Source of the DNA: Nautilus pompilius
Lineage: Eukaryota; Mollusca; Cephalopoda; Nautilida; Nautilidae
DNA length: 64,000 nt
Direction of reading: 5' to 3'
NCBI GenBank assembly: GCA_018389105.1
Contig: JACATO010000308.1
Span: forward strand, 2,603,001 to 2,667,000
Part shown: positions 48,601 to 63,600 of the stretch, in pieces
Layout of the letters: every line of letters starts with the position of its first letter
Numbering within the stretch: the first letter of the stretch is position 1
Made by a program: the position numbers and the translations under genes
The notes under the pieces: generated by a model
What the model saw: only the letters and a program-made list of their open reading frames with translations
What the model was told of the DNA's origin: nothing
Database searches by the model: none

Positions 48601-51600
48601 ATTCTTGCTTACCTAATTACAATGCCATTTTCCACAGAGAAAATGTCTGTTGGAAGTCCGGCAATGTTCCAAGCTCTGATCTTCACAGGATCCCCAAGAG
48701 TGCTGACTAAGGAAAAGTCATCAGAACAAGGAATTCCCCATTCTCTCACATCTTTCAGCCAGCCATTTATTTGTTCCTACAAATAAAAAAAGGGAAGACT
48801 GGAGAGACAACATTGACAAATTCAGGTACAAAATCAATAAAACTAAAATTACTAAACTTTGTTCTTCAAGAACTGAAACAAAACAAACTATTTCTGTAAG
48901 TGCATTTTTAAATGTTTTTCCACACTAATAATTTTAAAAAACAACCAATGAGCTAAAAAATAACAGTATGTACATTCTATAAATTTGTAACAAATAAAAT
49001 ATTTTCTTTTACAAAAGAAATAGTTTATTAAGCTCTCTCTCTCTCTCTCATACTTCCTTGCTTGATTTTAGTGAAGCATAAAAGTAAGTAAAACTCTCTA
49101 CAGTGTTTTCATAGTAAATAAAGGAAATCTGCTATTTATTAATTAATGCTGCATACTCATTTTCTTATGCATAGTTATTCAGTTCTTGCACACTATTGAG
49201 AAAAATAGAAATATAAAGAACTACAGTGCATGATTTTGTTGTTCTAATTTATTGCTGTTGAATCACTTTTTGATATAGAAAACTATAAAAGTGAACATTA
49301 ATGTTGGACTATTATACTAAATCAATCATTTACTGTTTTGATGATAAAGCTTCTTATTAAAATGTTGCATACCTGTCTAAAAGCAGAAGTAAATGCACCA
49401 AGATAAGCTACAACCCCTGATGAAATCAAAACATCACCTGTCAGGTTTATATACTTTGCTCCAAGATCAACAGCAGCTTGGTTCCATCTAAAAATAGCAT
49501 AAAGGCATTAGTAATATAATTAAGACTAACTTTCAGTGTCTAGTAAAATGCGAATAATACATGAAATTTTCCAGTGCAAAAAAAATTCTTTCACTGCTAG
49601 AAAACCAATATTAAATGTAGTGTTAATTTGTGATATTGGGATCTTAGACAAGTGCTCCTTTAGCTTTAGTTCCATTTACATAATGTACTAGCTATGACAG
49701 AAGTAAAACAAAAATTCTATCAGATGTTAAGCTGGCAAGCTAAATCCACCTGCATCCTTAATAAAAAATTTGTTTATAGGGGATAGTACAAAAGATTGGC
49801 ACACTGCACCCAAATCTCTTATTTAGAAGATTGCATTCCTCCACCTACACAATTAATTAAGATTCTTTTTTTTTCATGTTTAAGAATAATATAGTAAATT
49901 TATATCCACCATCACAACATCAATGCTTCGAAATTAGTAAACGTTAATGAACAACTACCAGCTAAGCACAAAAATCATATATAAATTACTAATATTTAAA
50001 ATGATAACAATTTAAAGTCTAAGAATCTCAATATGCATTTTAAAATTAATTACAGTAACTTTGCAAACACAGGACAAGAATATTTACAGTGGTCAGTACT
50101 GCAAAACCACTATAATTACACTGTAACAATACATTCAACTCTTACTTTTCTTTCAAAATATTTGAATTAACCATGACAGTTCTACATTAGCTATAACAGA
50201 TTAGAGCTAGGTTCACTAGTGGCATACCCTGAAAGTTTCACATTAGTTTCCATCTGCAAAACCTTTGATACAAGTTCAACAGCTTCAGTTCAAAACCTTT
50301 AGTGCAGTTCATGAATGATTCATTAGAATAAGTAAAACTAGTCATTACATTTTTTAAAAAAGCAAAAATGTGATAGTTGTTAACAAATATGCTTCATACG
50401 TAGCCTAATACAAGAATGAGTAACTGTAGTGAGACTTCAGTGATGGTAAGTAGCTTAATGCAATATTTTAAAATGATTTACACAAAAAATATTCATAATT
50501 TTAGGATGCTTATTTAAGAAAAAAAGTAATTGATTCTCAAAAATAGTGCTAGCATTTTTAAAAACTAATATTTTTTGCACAGTTTCTGGTACAGTCTTTC
50601 TTTTTTAATGATAATGTGAACTGTTATTATGTAAAAACAACCATGAGATCTCACCTTCTTGTTTTGACACAAATAGGCTTTAAATTTAAAGAGAGAAAAA
50701 TTGATGGAAAGAAAATACCTAATTAAGTTGTTTTCATACACAGTCTATTTACCTAAAATCATTCAGATTTTACTTCCAAAGCTAATGCCCAGTTTCAACA
50801 TGAAAGTAATGTATAAGCATTTTCACAATCTTTTAACTTTAGACCTGAAAATAATGTAAATATCATTGCCATTGCTGTTAGCAACCAAAAATTACTGGCT
50901 GCTTACCCAGCTCCTTCTCTTGCAGTATTATTAACAGGACTTGTGCTGATTGCAGATGTAACATCTCTTACCTATCTTTCTCTCCACCAAGTCCTCCAAT
51001 CAGCTGTTCAGCTCTGTTCAGTTTTTTGGTGCACAGGTCCACCTGATTCTCTAAGTCAGCCTTTTTTGTTTTGTTGATCTCCAGTGTGTCTTCCAGCTTG
51101 GCCAATTTTGCTTGAACATCTCTCAAAGACTGCCTTTTCTTTTCCAAATCTGCCATAGCAATGCCAAACTCATTTTGTGCTTTCTGCAGGGCTTCTTTCT
51201 TCGGTGCTACCACTTTGGCCACTCTGCAGTAAGCATTCATTAGAGGAGGCTCTTAGAACTTACAAATTCAGATTAAATCTTAAAATTATCAAACCTATGT
51301 GAGGAAAAAATACAAACTTCTATAAAATAAAACAAGTTGTAATTTTATAACAAATTACATCTGTACTGGTAAAATTGTTCTCTGATTCTATTCTTAAAAT
51401 ATGACTGGTTTTAAACTATTATAGAATCCTGCCAGAATAAAATGAGCACCAAGGAAAATAATGGAAGAACCCATATTACCCACAAGATAATAAATTCAGG
51501 ATATTAAAAGCACATGACATGAGCAAATAAAGCTGGTAGAATGTTAAAGATGCTTTTACAGTTGTTGCTCATGATATACCATTATTTAAATGAGATTGTG

Positions 51601-54600
51601 TGATTGAACAATTAGACTGTGGTCAAAGCAAGAAAAGAAAAGCATGGAATTTTGAAATCACAAATGAGACAGTTCACATCATTGTCCATTTTCATCAGAC
51701 AAATGAAAAATTAGCTAATCATTGCCCAGAATAGCCATCATTGGCTAGAGAATGAACTAAAAGAGCCAATTTTTTCAAGATAATAATAATCCATGCACAA
51801 GGCTTGCAGACATCAATACAGTAAATGTGTCATAACATACTGTACAATATCATTTGCATAAGGTAGGCTACAACGGAAGTGCGGTTTGATATAAACTGCT
51901 GCTTACAGAAGCCAATGTAATACATAGATTGGCACAGGCCCAACAATGACTCACAGACCTACAGAATTTTCAGACTTTTTTGTTCTTTGATGAGTTTTAA
52001 TTCCATCAATTCATGTTGAGTGAACAAACATGTGTGTGCATAAAATCAGTAAAGCATTTAAACTCAATATGGTAGTTTTAACGTAATAGTGTAACTAACA
52101 ATTTAGAATACTGTAAAGATTGACCTGGTGCCTTTCAAGAGATGACTTAATTCTTTTGCAAATATATCCAGTCTCAATAATCATATTATGCTACTTTTCC
52201 AACAAGAAATTTTTAGTTAAAGATATTTGCTGCAAGAAGATTGTGTGACTTGATACACTTCCAAATGTACCACCCTATGGAAGAGACAAAAGATGCTACA
52301 GATTTTTTTGGTGACTAAGAACCTTAATATGAATCCAATTGAAAACATCTGGGAGAATCTTGAATGCCAACTGTGAAAAACAAGACCCACTCCTGCACCT
52401 GTGGCTAATATGAAAGAAAAATTAAACTAACAAAATTTAGACCATGTTATCATGCAATCTTTCATTGCTTCCATGCCATAATGTGTCCTAGCACATGTAA
52501 AATCAACTAGATCTTAATTTCATGTTCTTTTCCATTTTTCATGACTTTTAAATGTACATATGTACCACAATAAAAATTACCTATGATTCGAGGGTGTTCA
52601 TTTTATTTTATTAGGGCTATGTATAAAATTTGTTTTTGAAGTTGTCTTATATCTGTTCCATCAATTTGTTTAAAATGAACTTTTATAGTTTGTTTTCTTA
52701 GTAAACAGAATATTAAAAGAAGAAGCAAAGACCTAAACAGAAAAGTGTAACAAAACTAAAATATGCCCTTCTGAAAAGTAAACTTAGAAAATGATACATC
52801 TGAATTAAAAATTAGCAAAAAACAAATAAAATAAATGTCTCAGGTGAATTACATTAATGACATGTCATCTTACTGTAAAACAGACAAATAGAGCATCTGA
52901 AATGAAAAAAATCTGCGAATAATTACATCAGAAAAGTGAACAGTTAATTTGAATTTAAAATATTTTTTTTATCACTCACAAATTTTCATTTCTGAAAGAT
53001 TAAAACTAGATTCTACAATTAATTTTCAAAAGGAAGATAGACTGAATTTGAATTCTGCATGTCTCATGTTTCCTGTATACATAATACACTATGAATAATA
53101 AATAGCAGTAAGTTTTTAGATGTGCCATTCAGAACTGGAAAAAATAATAACCAAAGCATTTGCGGAGTGATTTAAAATCAAACTATGAACAGAATAAGTG
53201 ATTTTAGGTGCTATCGATTTGTAGCTTTTTGACAAGAATTCCAAATGTTTGATAACATTCAGGTTAGTTAATTATATGAATAAATTTACTAGTACAAAAG
53301 TAGTTATATAAAGAACATATTTAACTAGTTTTCAGAAAGTAAAAGAGGAAAATGTATTTCATTCAAAGTGTTAATTCTTTATTAATATAAGATTATCTTT
53401 AAATGTGCACAGATTTGTTGTCTTTTTTTAACTTACTTGTCATACACATCCATGGCTCTAACCCATTTGCACAATCCCTCACAAGCATTAGAAGCTACCT
53501 TGACCTTGTCTGGATCAAAATCTGGATTTGGTATATATTTGGTCCTGATTATCTTGATTTGTGCTGGTGGAATATTATCCTAAAATTGCATCAGTCAACT
53601 TAATTTAACTTAATTCCATAATTTAATTAATAACACCAAAGAGTTTCACAACAATGTTTCAGATACAAAAGATAAAATTTTAAAATACTGTATGCAGACA
53701 TGAGATTAGTAATATTTTAAAGGTAAATATGCTTTTTGTATAATATATATTAATGTATTTACATGAATAAATAAATATATATATTTCAAAATTTTGTATT
53801 TGCAATGGTCATATATTTTGTAACATTTAAAAAGTCAGTAACTATACACCATCTGGCCACGTTAGTATCTATGTACCCTATTAGACTTGGACCTGACCTG
53901 AGCTGCAGATGCAAATTATGGTGACCACATAATGTGACAGGTGATCACTACATCATTGTCTTGGACAAGTATATTTTGAGTCAGTTTAACAGATATGGTT
54001 AAAGGCAAAAACATTATAGCATTCAAAAGAGGCATGTTAGTGGGTGCACATCTAGCAGGTGTCACAATTTTGAAGATAGTTTTGCTGTTAGCTACTCAAG
54101 ACATTGGTCATTCAAGTTTTTCAGCAATGGCAAAAGGTGTAAGAAAATGCCTGCTGCAAGGAGGAATTGTGACTGCAGATATGTAATAACAGAAAGAAGG
54201 AAAAGGCAATTAGACATGATAGTAGAGTCCAACCATCATTAAAGAAAAGACTAACTAACCAAAACATTCAGTACAGGGCAATCCACACCAATCTCTAGAT
54301 GCATCATGTGAAGAACACTGCATAAACTATTGATCATAATTTTCAAAATAAGGATTGGCAAAAAAGTGATGTGATCTGGCAATTCATGCTTCACCTCTTT
54401 TTGCAGATAGGGAAGACAGATTTAGAGAATACTATATGAATCATTCAATTCCTCTTGTGTAGTCTCTACTATCCAGACCACTGGTGGTAGTCCATGTTTT
54501 CTGGCATACCCTGGGTCCCTTGGTTCCTTTAGAAGGCAAAATGAATGCTAAAGCTCACCTCAGCATCATTTCCAATCAAGTACACCACTGATGCTTTATG

Positions 54601-57600
54601 TATACCCTAATGAGGATTATTACTTCCAAAATGACAATGCCCCCCATCCACCAGCCCCATTTTGTGTTAATGGTTTGAGGAACATGACAAAAATGTCAGG
54701 CATCTCCCATGGCCAGCACAATCCCCAGATCTCAACCAAATCGAGCCTCTTTGGGATGAACTAAAAAAAAAAAACATTCACCATCATGATACTTTGCCTA
54801 TCCCACTCCATACATTGCATGCAATATTAATGACTGAATGAATAGAAAAATATCCCTCAGGACACTTCAGCAACTGGTGAATTTATTAAAATGGCCAGCT
54901 AATGTACCCTGTATATTTATCATTAGAAAATAAAATGAAAACATTAATAAAATATAATGTACTAGCAATAGAAAAAAGTACAAATATACTTTTATAAAAC
55001 AAGTAAGCAAAAATTGCAAAAATAAAAATTTCAATAAATAATTATTAGTTTAGTTTTATTTTACTACTTATAAAAAACGATTTAGTTATTAAAATTTTTA
55101 AGTAATCCAATCTTACCTTATCAAAATTATACAAACTCTCCAGAAATTTCATGTCTCCTAGCATGCGCTTAGATGGGCCCCAGAAATCTTCTATTTTCTT
55201 CCCTGATCCAGAAGGATCAGGGATCCGTTCAGGCTTAATACCTTTTAATTGGCAAACAGCTTCTGTGACTAAACGTACACCTTGTGGAGGACTTTTCATT
55301 GTCTTCACCACAGTGATATCCTAAAGAGAAACCAAGCAGCAAGTTAGAAGTCAAACACTGTTTATAAAAGCAAAATAAAAGTTTTTCTGCAACATACTGA
55401 AGTAATACATTCAATGACAGCACAAGATAAAGTATATGTTTGCTGACAACATAAAATTCTGATAAAGTCACTGATGGTCATCAAATTAATTACCTGAGGA
55501 GTCAGTGTATCCAGAGCAGCCAATGCTGCATTCAAGGCTGGAAGAGCCAAAGCCAGCTCTGCATCACACTCATCTTTGATACCTTGGGCTACTTTGGCCT
55601 GCTCATTGGCAACAACTTCATCAGCTTTTACCACCTACATGAACAAAATAAAGTAACTTCAACATTTGTGTGTGATTTGCATTGAAGTGGGTAGAAAATC
55701 CCTAATCATTTCATAATACTACTGATGTAAGAATAATTATGGTTTTCTTCTTTAATTGTTTATTCACTAAAACTATCAAAAGGAAATGAAAAAACTACTT
55801 TTTAAAAGCCTGTTTAAAACAGTGAGAATAAAAATTAGTTTAAAATATGCTATTTGTTGTTAAAAACAAAACTATTAACAAAGTACTGCTATTTGCATAT
55901 TCTTCATCATTTATCTCATTTGTCAAGTTAAAACAGGTGGGTAACCACATCACAAATCCTACTGTCAACTATGGCAGCAAAGTAGACATGTTTATTAGAT
56001 TTTTTAAAAAAGAAAAAAAGTAAAGCAAGTAAAAAAAATCTCAAGAAAGAAAGAAAGAATGTCAATCAAAATTAAAAAAAAATAATGTATTTATAACAGT
56101 AAAAGAATAAATCAGTTAGTATATGCCTATGATCTTTTGGTTGAGTGGCATTTTTCTGAACAATATGTCATGTTTTGTGAAGCTAAATTTTTAAAATTGT
56201 ATTTGCTAAATATATATATATATATATATAATAAAAATATTAAAGATGTGATTTTTCTCCTTACTAAAATAAAGAAAACTGGTAACAGCACTCTAGCAAT
56301 GACAATTGTTACCTTTTCTACTTTGGCCACTTCCACTGATTCCGTTTCAATAGTAATCATTATCTCATCCACTTCTTTACTGGCCTCCACCAGCAATGGC
56401 TGCAGATCAGTCAGTTCCACTTGCATGACAGACACTTGGGAAGCAGCAGACTCAAGCTTTTCCAAGCCTACTTCATACCTGTGCTTTGCTGTCAGAACCT
56501 CTCTGATAAAAACAAACAAACCACTTTAGCTCTCTTTTTGATGAGTGCTCAAGATAAAAGCTTGAACTCAGATGTGTACATACAACAGAATGGCTATAAA
56601 TGATATAAAAAGCAGGTACAGTGGATGCAGGTAGTAGCAGTTGTATGTTGATTTAAAGTAACAGTGTATAGCCTCAAAAATTAAAAAAAAAAATGCATAA
56701 ATGTTATCCCTGATGTTAATATTCTGATCACATGGAAATATAAATAGCAAATAATAGTATACAATGATATAAAAACTTAATTTTGTTTACAATTGAATTA
56801 TTTCATGATAATAAAATTTTATATAGTTTAACAATATTTAATTTTTTATTTTTTTTCCAATTTTGTATCTTTTCACAATCAATATGAAAATGTTAGTGTA
56901 AATGCTGAATGTTAACCACACGATACCATCAAAAGCATGTGATTCACCACTTTTGTCAGTCATAAAAGCATACTGAAATCTTACTTTCCTTTCTGAACAA
57001 TAATCACATCAGCATAGTTAACATTTGAATTTAGATGGAAAGTAGAAAAATAAAATTTAAAGCTATCATGTTATTGAAAACTATCAGATAAAGGATTCAC
57101 TTACTCTCGTTTCTTGTCTAGTAATGCTTTAAATGTGTTGATGAGTTCCAGATAAGAAGTAGGGGTCACATAATTGTGACGTTCCAGTCCAAGAAGAAAC
57201 CTCTGTGACAAATCAATAGTAGTAGTGTGAAATTGTTTGCACATCTCAGTACATCCATGCCGCTCATTGTTGGACAAATCTATGTCTCCTAGAAATCGCA
57301 CAGCTACAGCTTCAAGAGCATCTTCAGGCCATGGCTACCAACAAAAATATGCAAATAATACAAAATCTCCTCATTATCTACTATATTTACTGATTGCAGG
57401 GTTTATTTAAATGTTAAGTTCAAATATCTGAACAAACCTAATCATTTTAATTATTTTAATATTTAATACTTTATTAGATTGAATTAAATTTAGTTTAATT
57501 CATTCAATTTAAGAATTTTAAATTGTATTGATGATCATTTATCTTCTGTGTGAGACCTTGCATAAGCTATGGTGGCTTCCAGCCTTCTTGTAACTGCCAA

Positions 57601-60600
57601 ATTAACCTAAGTAGAAAAAAAAGTGCTGAATTTAGCTGATTTATTTTCCATTGTCATTTGATTTGATAGTTAAAGTAATGTCAATTGTTTTGTATAATTA
57701 TGTATTACAAAGAATACAAGATTAAAGTATTAAAGAAAAAGCTGAGAATAAGTTTTTGTTATTCAATAATACTAATTTATGTCTGTATGTACACTCCATC
57801 AAGGTATGGATAATTCATCTGATAGGAATAACAAAATCATTTTTCTGAGCAAGAAAGCTTATTAATCTATAAAATTTACATCTGCTATTCAAAATATCGA
57901 AGTGAGACCTACTGTGTTATGTAATTTCAAATATTTTTAATGTCTTTTCAAGAAAAATCCAGCACATTTTGTAACAGTACCTTTAAAAAATCTAATTATT
58001 AGTTTCACAAAGCAACATTTGCTAGTTTGTACTAAAATTTGAAGGGAGGTTTATACAGTGTGTATAATAATGGCACCCACCTGGAACCAGTCAATTGTGC
58101 AACAGTTGACAAGGGATGGAAATTTCCGTAACCTGTTCCTGAAAGAGTCTCCTATAGGGCTCATGGCTAGGACAATGTGGAGCTGATCACGGACTCTCTG
58201 GATAAACATGTTGAACAAAGCAACTGGAGATCCATCTGTTTGCTTGGTTTTGTCTCTTTGTCTACAATTAAAATTGAAAAAAAAAATTCAATTTTTTAAG
58301 GAATCAATAATAATTCAAATATTTTTACAAACAATATTTCATGAATATATATGTATAACTCTAATAGCAGAGGTTTCTCAAGTTGATTTTAGTAACACAA
58401 GTAGAGCCTATAAATAATAAAGAAAACATTCAGAAAGTTATATCCACATTTAAAATAGTTTAAACACAGCTTAGATGATTTAAGACCTTCATTCTATTTT
58501 TTAAAAATCTGATAATTCTATTTAATTTGACTTAACTACTTTAATTTAATTTTAAAAAAAACTTAATTTATTAAAGTAAATAAATCCATTAACATTTTCT
58601 TTTCAAGAAATTATTCATAATTCCCAACACCATGAAAAAAAGATAACACACCTGCTATAAACACTAAACAAATTACTTATTTACCATTCAACATTCAAGA
58701 AATACTGCAGTTTCATATAAATCTTTGAAATTTACATTATTTTAATAAATAAATATAACATTTGTGCAACTTCAAACTGTTTTAGGTTTTTCAAAAGATT
58801 TGACCACAAAACATTCATATTGCATGCTATCTACCTGTCAAGTTGTCTCATTTTTTCACAAATTTCTTGCTTTTCATCCACAGGGTACAAACTAGGTACT
58901 TCACCAGCATTTAATAAATTATTAATGTCTTCCAAGAAAGACTCTTCCTTAATCTACAATGAAAATAAGTACTGTATACACAAGTATCATTTTGCATTAA
59001 CTGACAACAGAGATTAAAAGATATCTGATTTGTAGCTAGTCACAAAAGATGCTAAGAGCATTCTCTAGTAGTAAGTTTGGGCCACAAAATTAAGATAAGG
59101 CAGCATTCAACCTAATAAAAACAAAACTACACTAAAAAAGGAATAAATGCTGCAACTAGAGTGTTCTGACTAATTTTTTCTCATTCCACTCCAAGTGGAA
59201 AAATATTTTCAATATCAAATTTGCACATATCCTGTCAATATTTGGATATGGACAATTTAACAACATGCTGCTTGAAGACCACATTTGTTTTAAGTCTTTA
59301 ACTTCACATTAAGCAATACTGATTCCACAAACAACTCACACCTTCCTTGTTCTAAATTTAACTATGGCTAAGCTTTGTTTATTTCATCACACCATTTAAC
59401 TAGAAAGTGATGGATGGGACTAATGTGTTCCATACAATATGATATGATATGATAAAAATGGTTTCATACTTCTTTTACACTGCTTTAACAAATGATTAAT
59501 AAATAGAGTCTATGCATAAGTACTGTATCTCTATTTGAAGAGTTATATAAAAACCCAAAAAACAAAGTTCAAATTCATCTGTTCTTTCACAAACTTTTCT
59601 TCTGCATTTTAAATTTGATGGTTTTTGTTTGAAAATATAGAATTTAAAAATTTCCATTTTAATTCTTTGTTGTGAGGAATAGTGGAAAGTAATAAAAAAA
59701 TAAAGATATATGAGAATGTCATACATATTTCAGCTAATAACCAAAATATTTACAAAATTAATAGTCACGTTACTACCAAACACTCACACTTAAAAATAAT
59801 AAATAAATAAATGAACAAGCAACTTTTAAAACTCAGCAATACATAAATGATTACTATATTTTGCAAAAATACATGTTCCATTATTATTAAATGTTTGTGA
59901 CACTTACTCTACACTATTTAATTTATTAGGGTCATTTCATTAAAATAAAACCTAGCTGAAATAGTAATTAGTTTTTTTTAAATATCGCCTTACTTGTGTA
60001 TCTGAAAAAAGAAACACAGCATGATTGTCTGTTTCTGTTGACTTCCTTAAGATCAGTTTTAGATCCTCCCTCCATTCATAATTTGTATAACTCTTGCTTA
60101 TCTCAACCTGAAAAAAAAAATGATGATGAAAAACAGTGGTACAATAATTCAGGCTGAGAAACAGGTTACAGAAATTGGTTAAAAAATATTAAATAAAAAG
60201 TTGCAAAGAATGTATTTGCTTGTAAATTTATATGTGAAAAAAAAGATGTCAAAAGTTTACATATAAAGCTAAAAAAGGTAGACATGTCACACCTGGAAGA
60301 TGTCATAGTCAGCCATGTGTGTTGCCAGGCGAGTTAGAGACTGACGCCCAGAACCACCCACACCAACCAGTAAGGCATGACTGCGAGGCTGCTTCAAGAT
60401 TCTGGAAATTCTTGACACATGCTCTATAGCAAATCTGAAAGACATACCATTATTATTCAAATGGAAAAAAAAAATTAATTGTTTATGGCTAAAAGACATT
60501 TTATAGTGTTTTTCAATTTTCTCTTGTTGCAAATGTCTTTGATTTTAAAATATTAAATTTATTCTTCTGCAAAATTAAATTAAAAGAAAAATTGTATCAA

Positions 60601-63600
60601 AATTATTTAAACAATCAACTAAAGCCTAAATTGCTATTTACATTCAAAACAAGTTATAAGCCTATTTTAAGTCTATAAATTAATTATACAAACACATTGT
60701 ATTTAAAATACTCTTTAACCTTTCTGGTTCTGTAGACTTTGTTGATAATAACAAGAAAGGTTAGTCTTATTATAAACAATACTCAACAATAATAAAAGAA
60801 TACTGAAACAACAGTTGAAGCAGACTAATTATAGTATTACAATACCATAACAAATCTCTATATATCTTAGTTAAGCATCCCTTAAAAAAAAATATATGAT
60901 TTTAGCAGATTTTTTTAAGAAAATACATTGTACAGTAAACAAATCTACAATTTTTACAAAACTGCCTGATCTTTTCTTAAGGAAACTAATCTCCTTCTAA
61001 ACTAATATGTCTGTAGATGATTTTTGCCCTGCTGTACTGTATATAACTGATTTACAGGCATGTGGTATAGTTGGCATACACCTCTATTCAGTTTTTCATA
61101 AATAAAAGCTCGTTAATAATATTTAATCCATAATTTTCATAGTATTCAGTAGTCCACAAAAACATTTACTTTATAATATTTTTTCTACAAGTAAAATTTC
61201 TGTGATTTATCTTTATTTTTCAGGTTAAAGACAAAAATTAAGTACAAACAAAAGTTTTATGAATCTATAATCTAAGCAGTAAACAGATATGCAATACCTC
61301 CTCATCAATGTAATGCCATAACACTTACCTGAACAACACTAGGTTCATAGGTTTCTTACTCATATTGTTGAATTCTTCAAGGTATCCCTCCACTACAAGA
61401 CGAAGTTGCTCTAGATTATAAACTTCAATATAATTCTTGTTATCTGATTTTGGATCAGCAAAATCACAGTAAATCAAACTGCGGAGATCATCCTCTGAAA
61501 CCTTTCCATCTTCATCTGAATCCAAATGAAGAAAGAGTTCATCAAAGTCTTCTTGTAGCTTTTCATTGCACACAGCTTGCACACAGTTAAAAAGCCAGTT
61601 TTTATCTGCATCATCCACAAGACGATCATAATACACCCTGAACACCTGCAGGAATACATTGAAAAAAACAAAAAAACACTCACGACAAATGGAAAATCTT
61701 TAGTATAAAATTATATGTACAATGTACAAAGAGTATACCTTTAATGCATCATTAATGAATGACCTAAATAAACCAAAAAACATTTTTACATGGTATTTAC
61801 TATCTTTCTTATTTAAAGGCATGCAAATATTATGTAAACGCAGTCTTTCAATTCTTTTTGTCAGTCATTTATCCTGCTCTCTCTCTCTTGTATTTTTTCA
61901 ACTCCACATCTAATAAAAACTTGTGCACAACAGTTATAAAAACCATGCATAATAAGCTAGGCTAAATACAATTTCATTATCTATTTCCTTTAGCAAAACA
62001 AATAAAGAGCACATTTATTCTATCTTATAAGTTTTATGAAAGTACAGAATTATTATATTTAACACAAGTGAAATAATTAATTCTATACAATAAAAAGTTT
62101 TTTTTAAAATTAGTGCTAGTTTATTTTAATTTTGAAAAGTGCAATTAAAAGTAAAAAGGCAAGTTTAAATGTGTTTTGAAATCAAACAAACATTTTGCTA
62201 AATTCTAAACTATTTTTTAGTATAAGAACAAGACTCTGAATGCAATATTTTTTTTTAATAGTGCAAAAACATAATTAAATGATAGTAAAGAATAACTAAT
62301 AAACTTGATAAATTATAACCAGAGTATATGAATACATTGTTGACATGAATCTTTATAAACAGGCAGAATGGTAGCCTGGACATTAAATCTGATATTATTT
62401 CAAAATGTTTTTGTTTACATGGTGGACTATGCCAAGTTTGTTACAAACTATTTATATAATGTAAGCAACTTTGGTATGGTTGATTGGCTCCAGCAATAAA
62501 TACAATAACCTACTGTACCTCATGAACCCAAAGTCTCTTCATTGATGCAGGTTCCTCCATGGTTTCTGGCAGTGAAAGCAGTACACCCTGAATGACCCTG
62601 CTGAAATCTCGTAGGTTAAAAAGGTAATGAGACTTTGCTGGAGTAGGCAGTAGGTTGATCATTGCCTCTTTGTACACTACCAGAGTGCCACTTACTATCT
62701 GTTCAATACAAGATCTGAAGTCATTGCTAAAATTTCTGGAGAGGACAAAAAAAAAAAATCAGCACAACTTAAATTTTTATTTTAAATAATAAATAAAATG
62801 ATTTTTAAATTCAAGATATTGGAAAACTAAACTTTCTAGATTCATTTGTTTGTTTATAAACATCAAGCACAAGTAATTTATAGAGACCCTATGCTGTTAT
62901 GATACTCTTTTTGAATAAAAATACCCATTATATCAGGCCTACTGAAATAATTCCCCTGCACCTGTCTCTGGAGAAATGCACAAAAATCCCTAATATCTAT
63001 ACTGTTCTTTGAGCAGAAAATCTTCAGTTAAAAGAGATATCAGAAATAAAGTTTTGTTATTCCCTTAATACTAGCTATCTGCTTACCTGTGGTCTACAGA
63101 AAAAATTTTTTTAACAGATGGTATAAAATAGAAATGTTTTGTGCAACAAAAAAGTTATACTGTCATGCTTCTAGCTTTATAAAAATATAACCAATGTGAA
63201 AACAAAACCATGCAATACGGTGTGATCTTTAACTTAATTTACTCTCTACTAAAATACCAATGCCCTCAACAGGTTGGGAATTTCTAAGAAACCACTACAA
63301 ATTATTATTTTGCCTTTAATAATACTCCTGCATAATACACATCATTTTTATTTTTATTCTTCATTTTAAAATAAGTATTTTGTCACCACAGACTGAAAAT
63401 GTGGATATTACAACTGCTAAGATGACGAGTTTAAAGCATTCTGACGTGTCAAGTCAAACATGAAACAAACTCACTGTGCTATTATGTGCCACTCAATGAT
63501 TTTCTTGAAAATGGTGCTCATCGTTTCATCATCAAACTCATTGATGGTCACTATGTTGAAGTGTCTTAAGAACCGTGGAGTTACTGGATTACGGCCCCCA

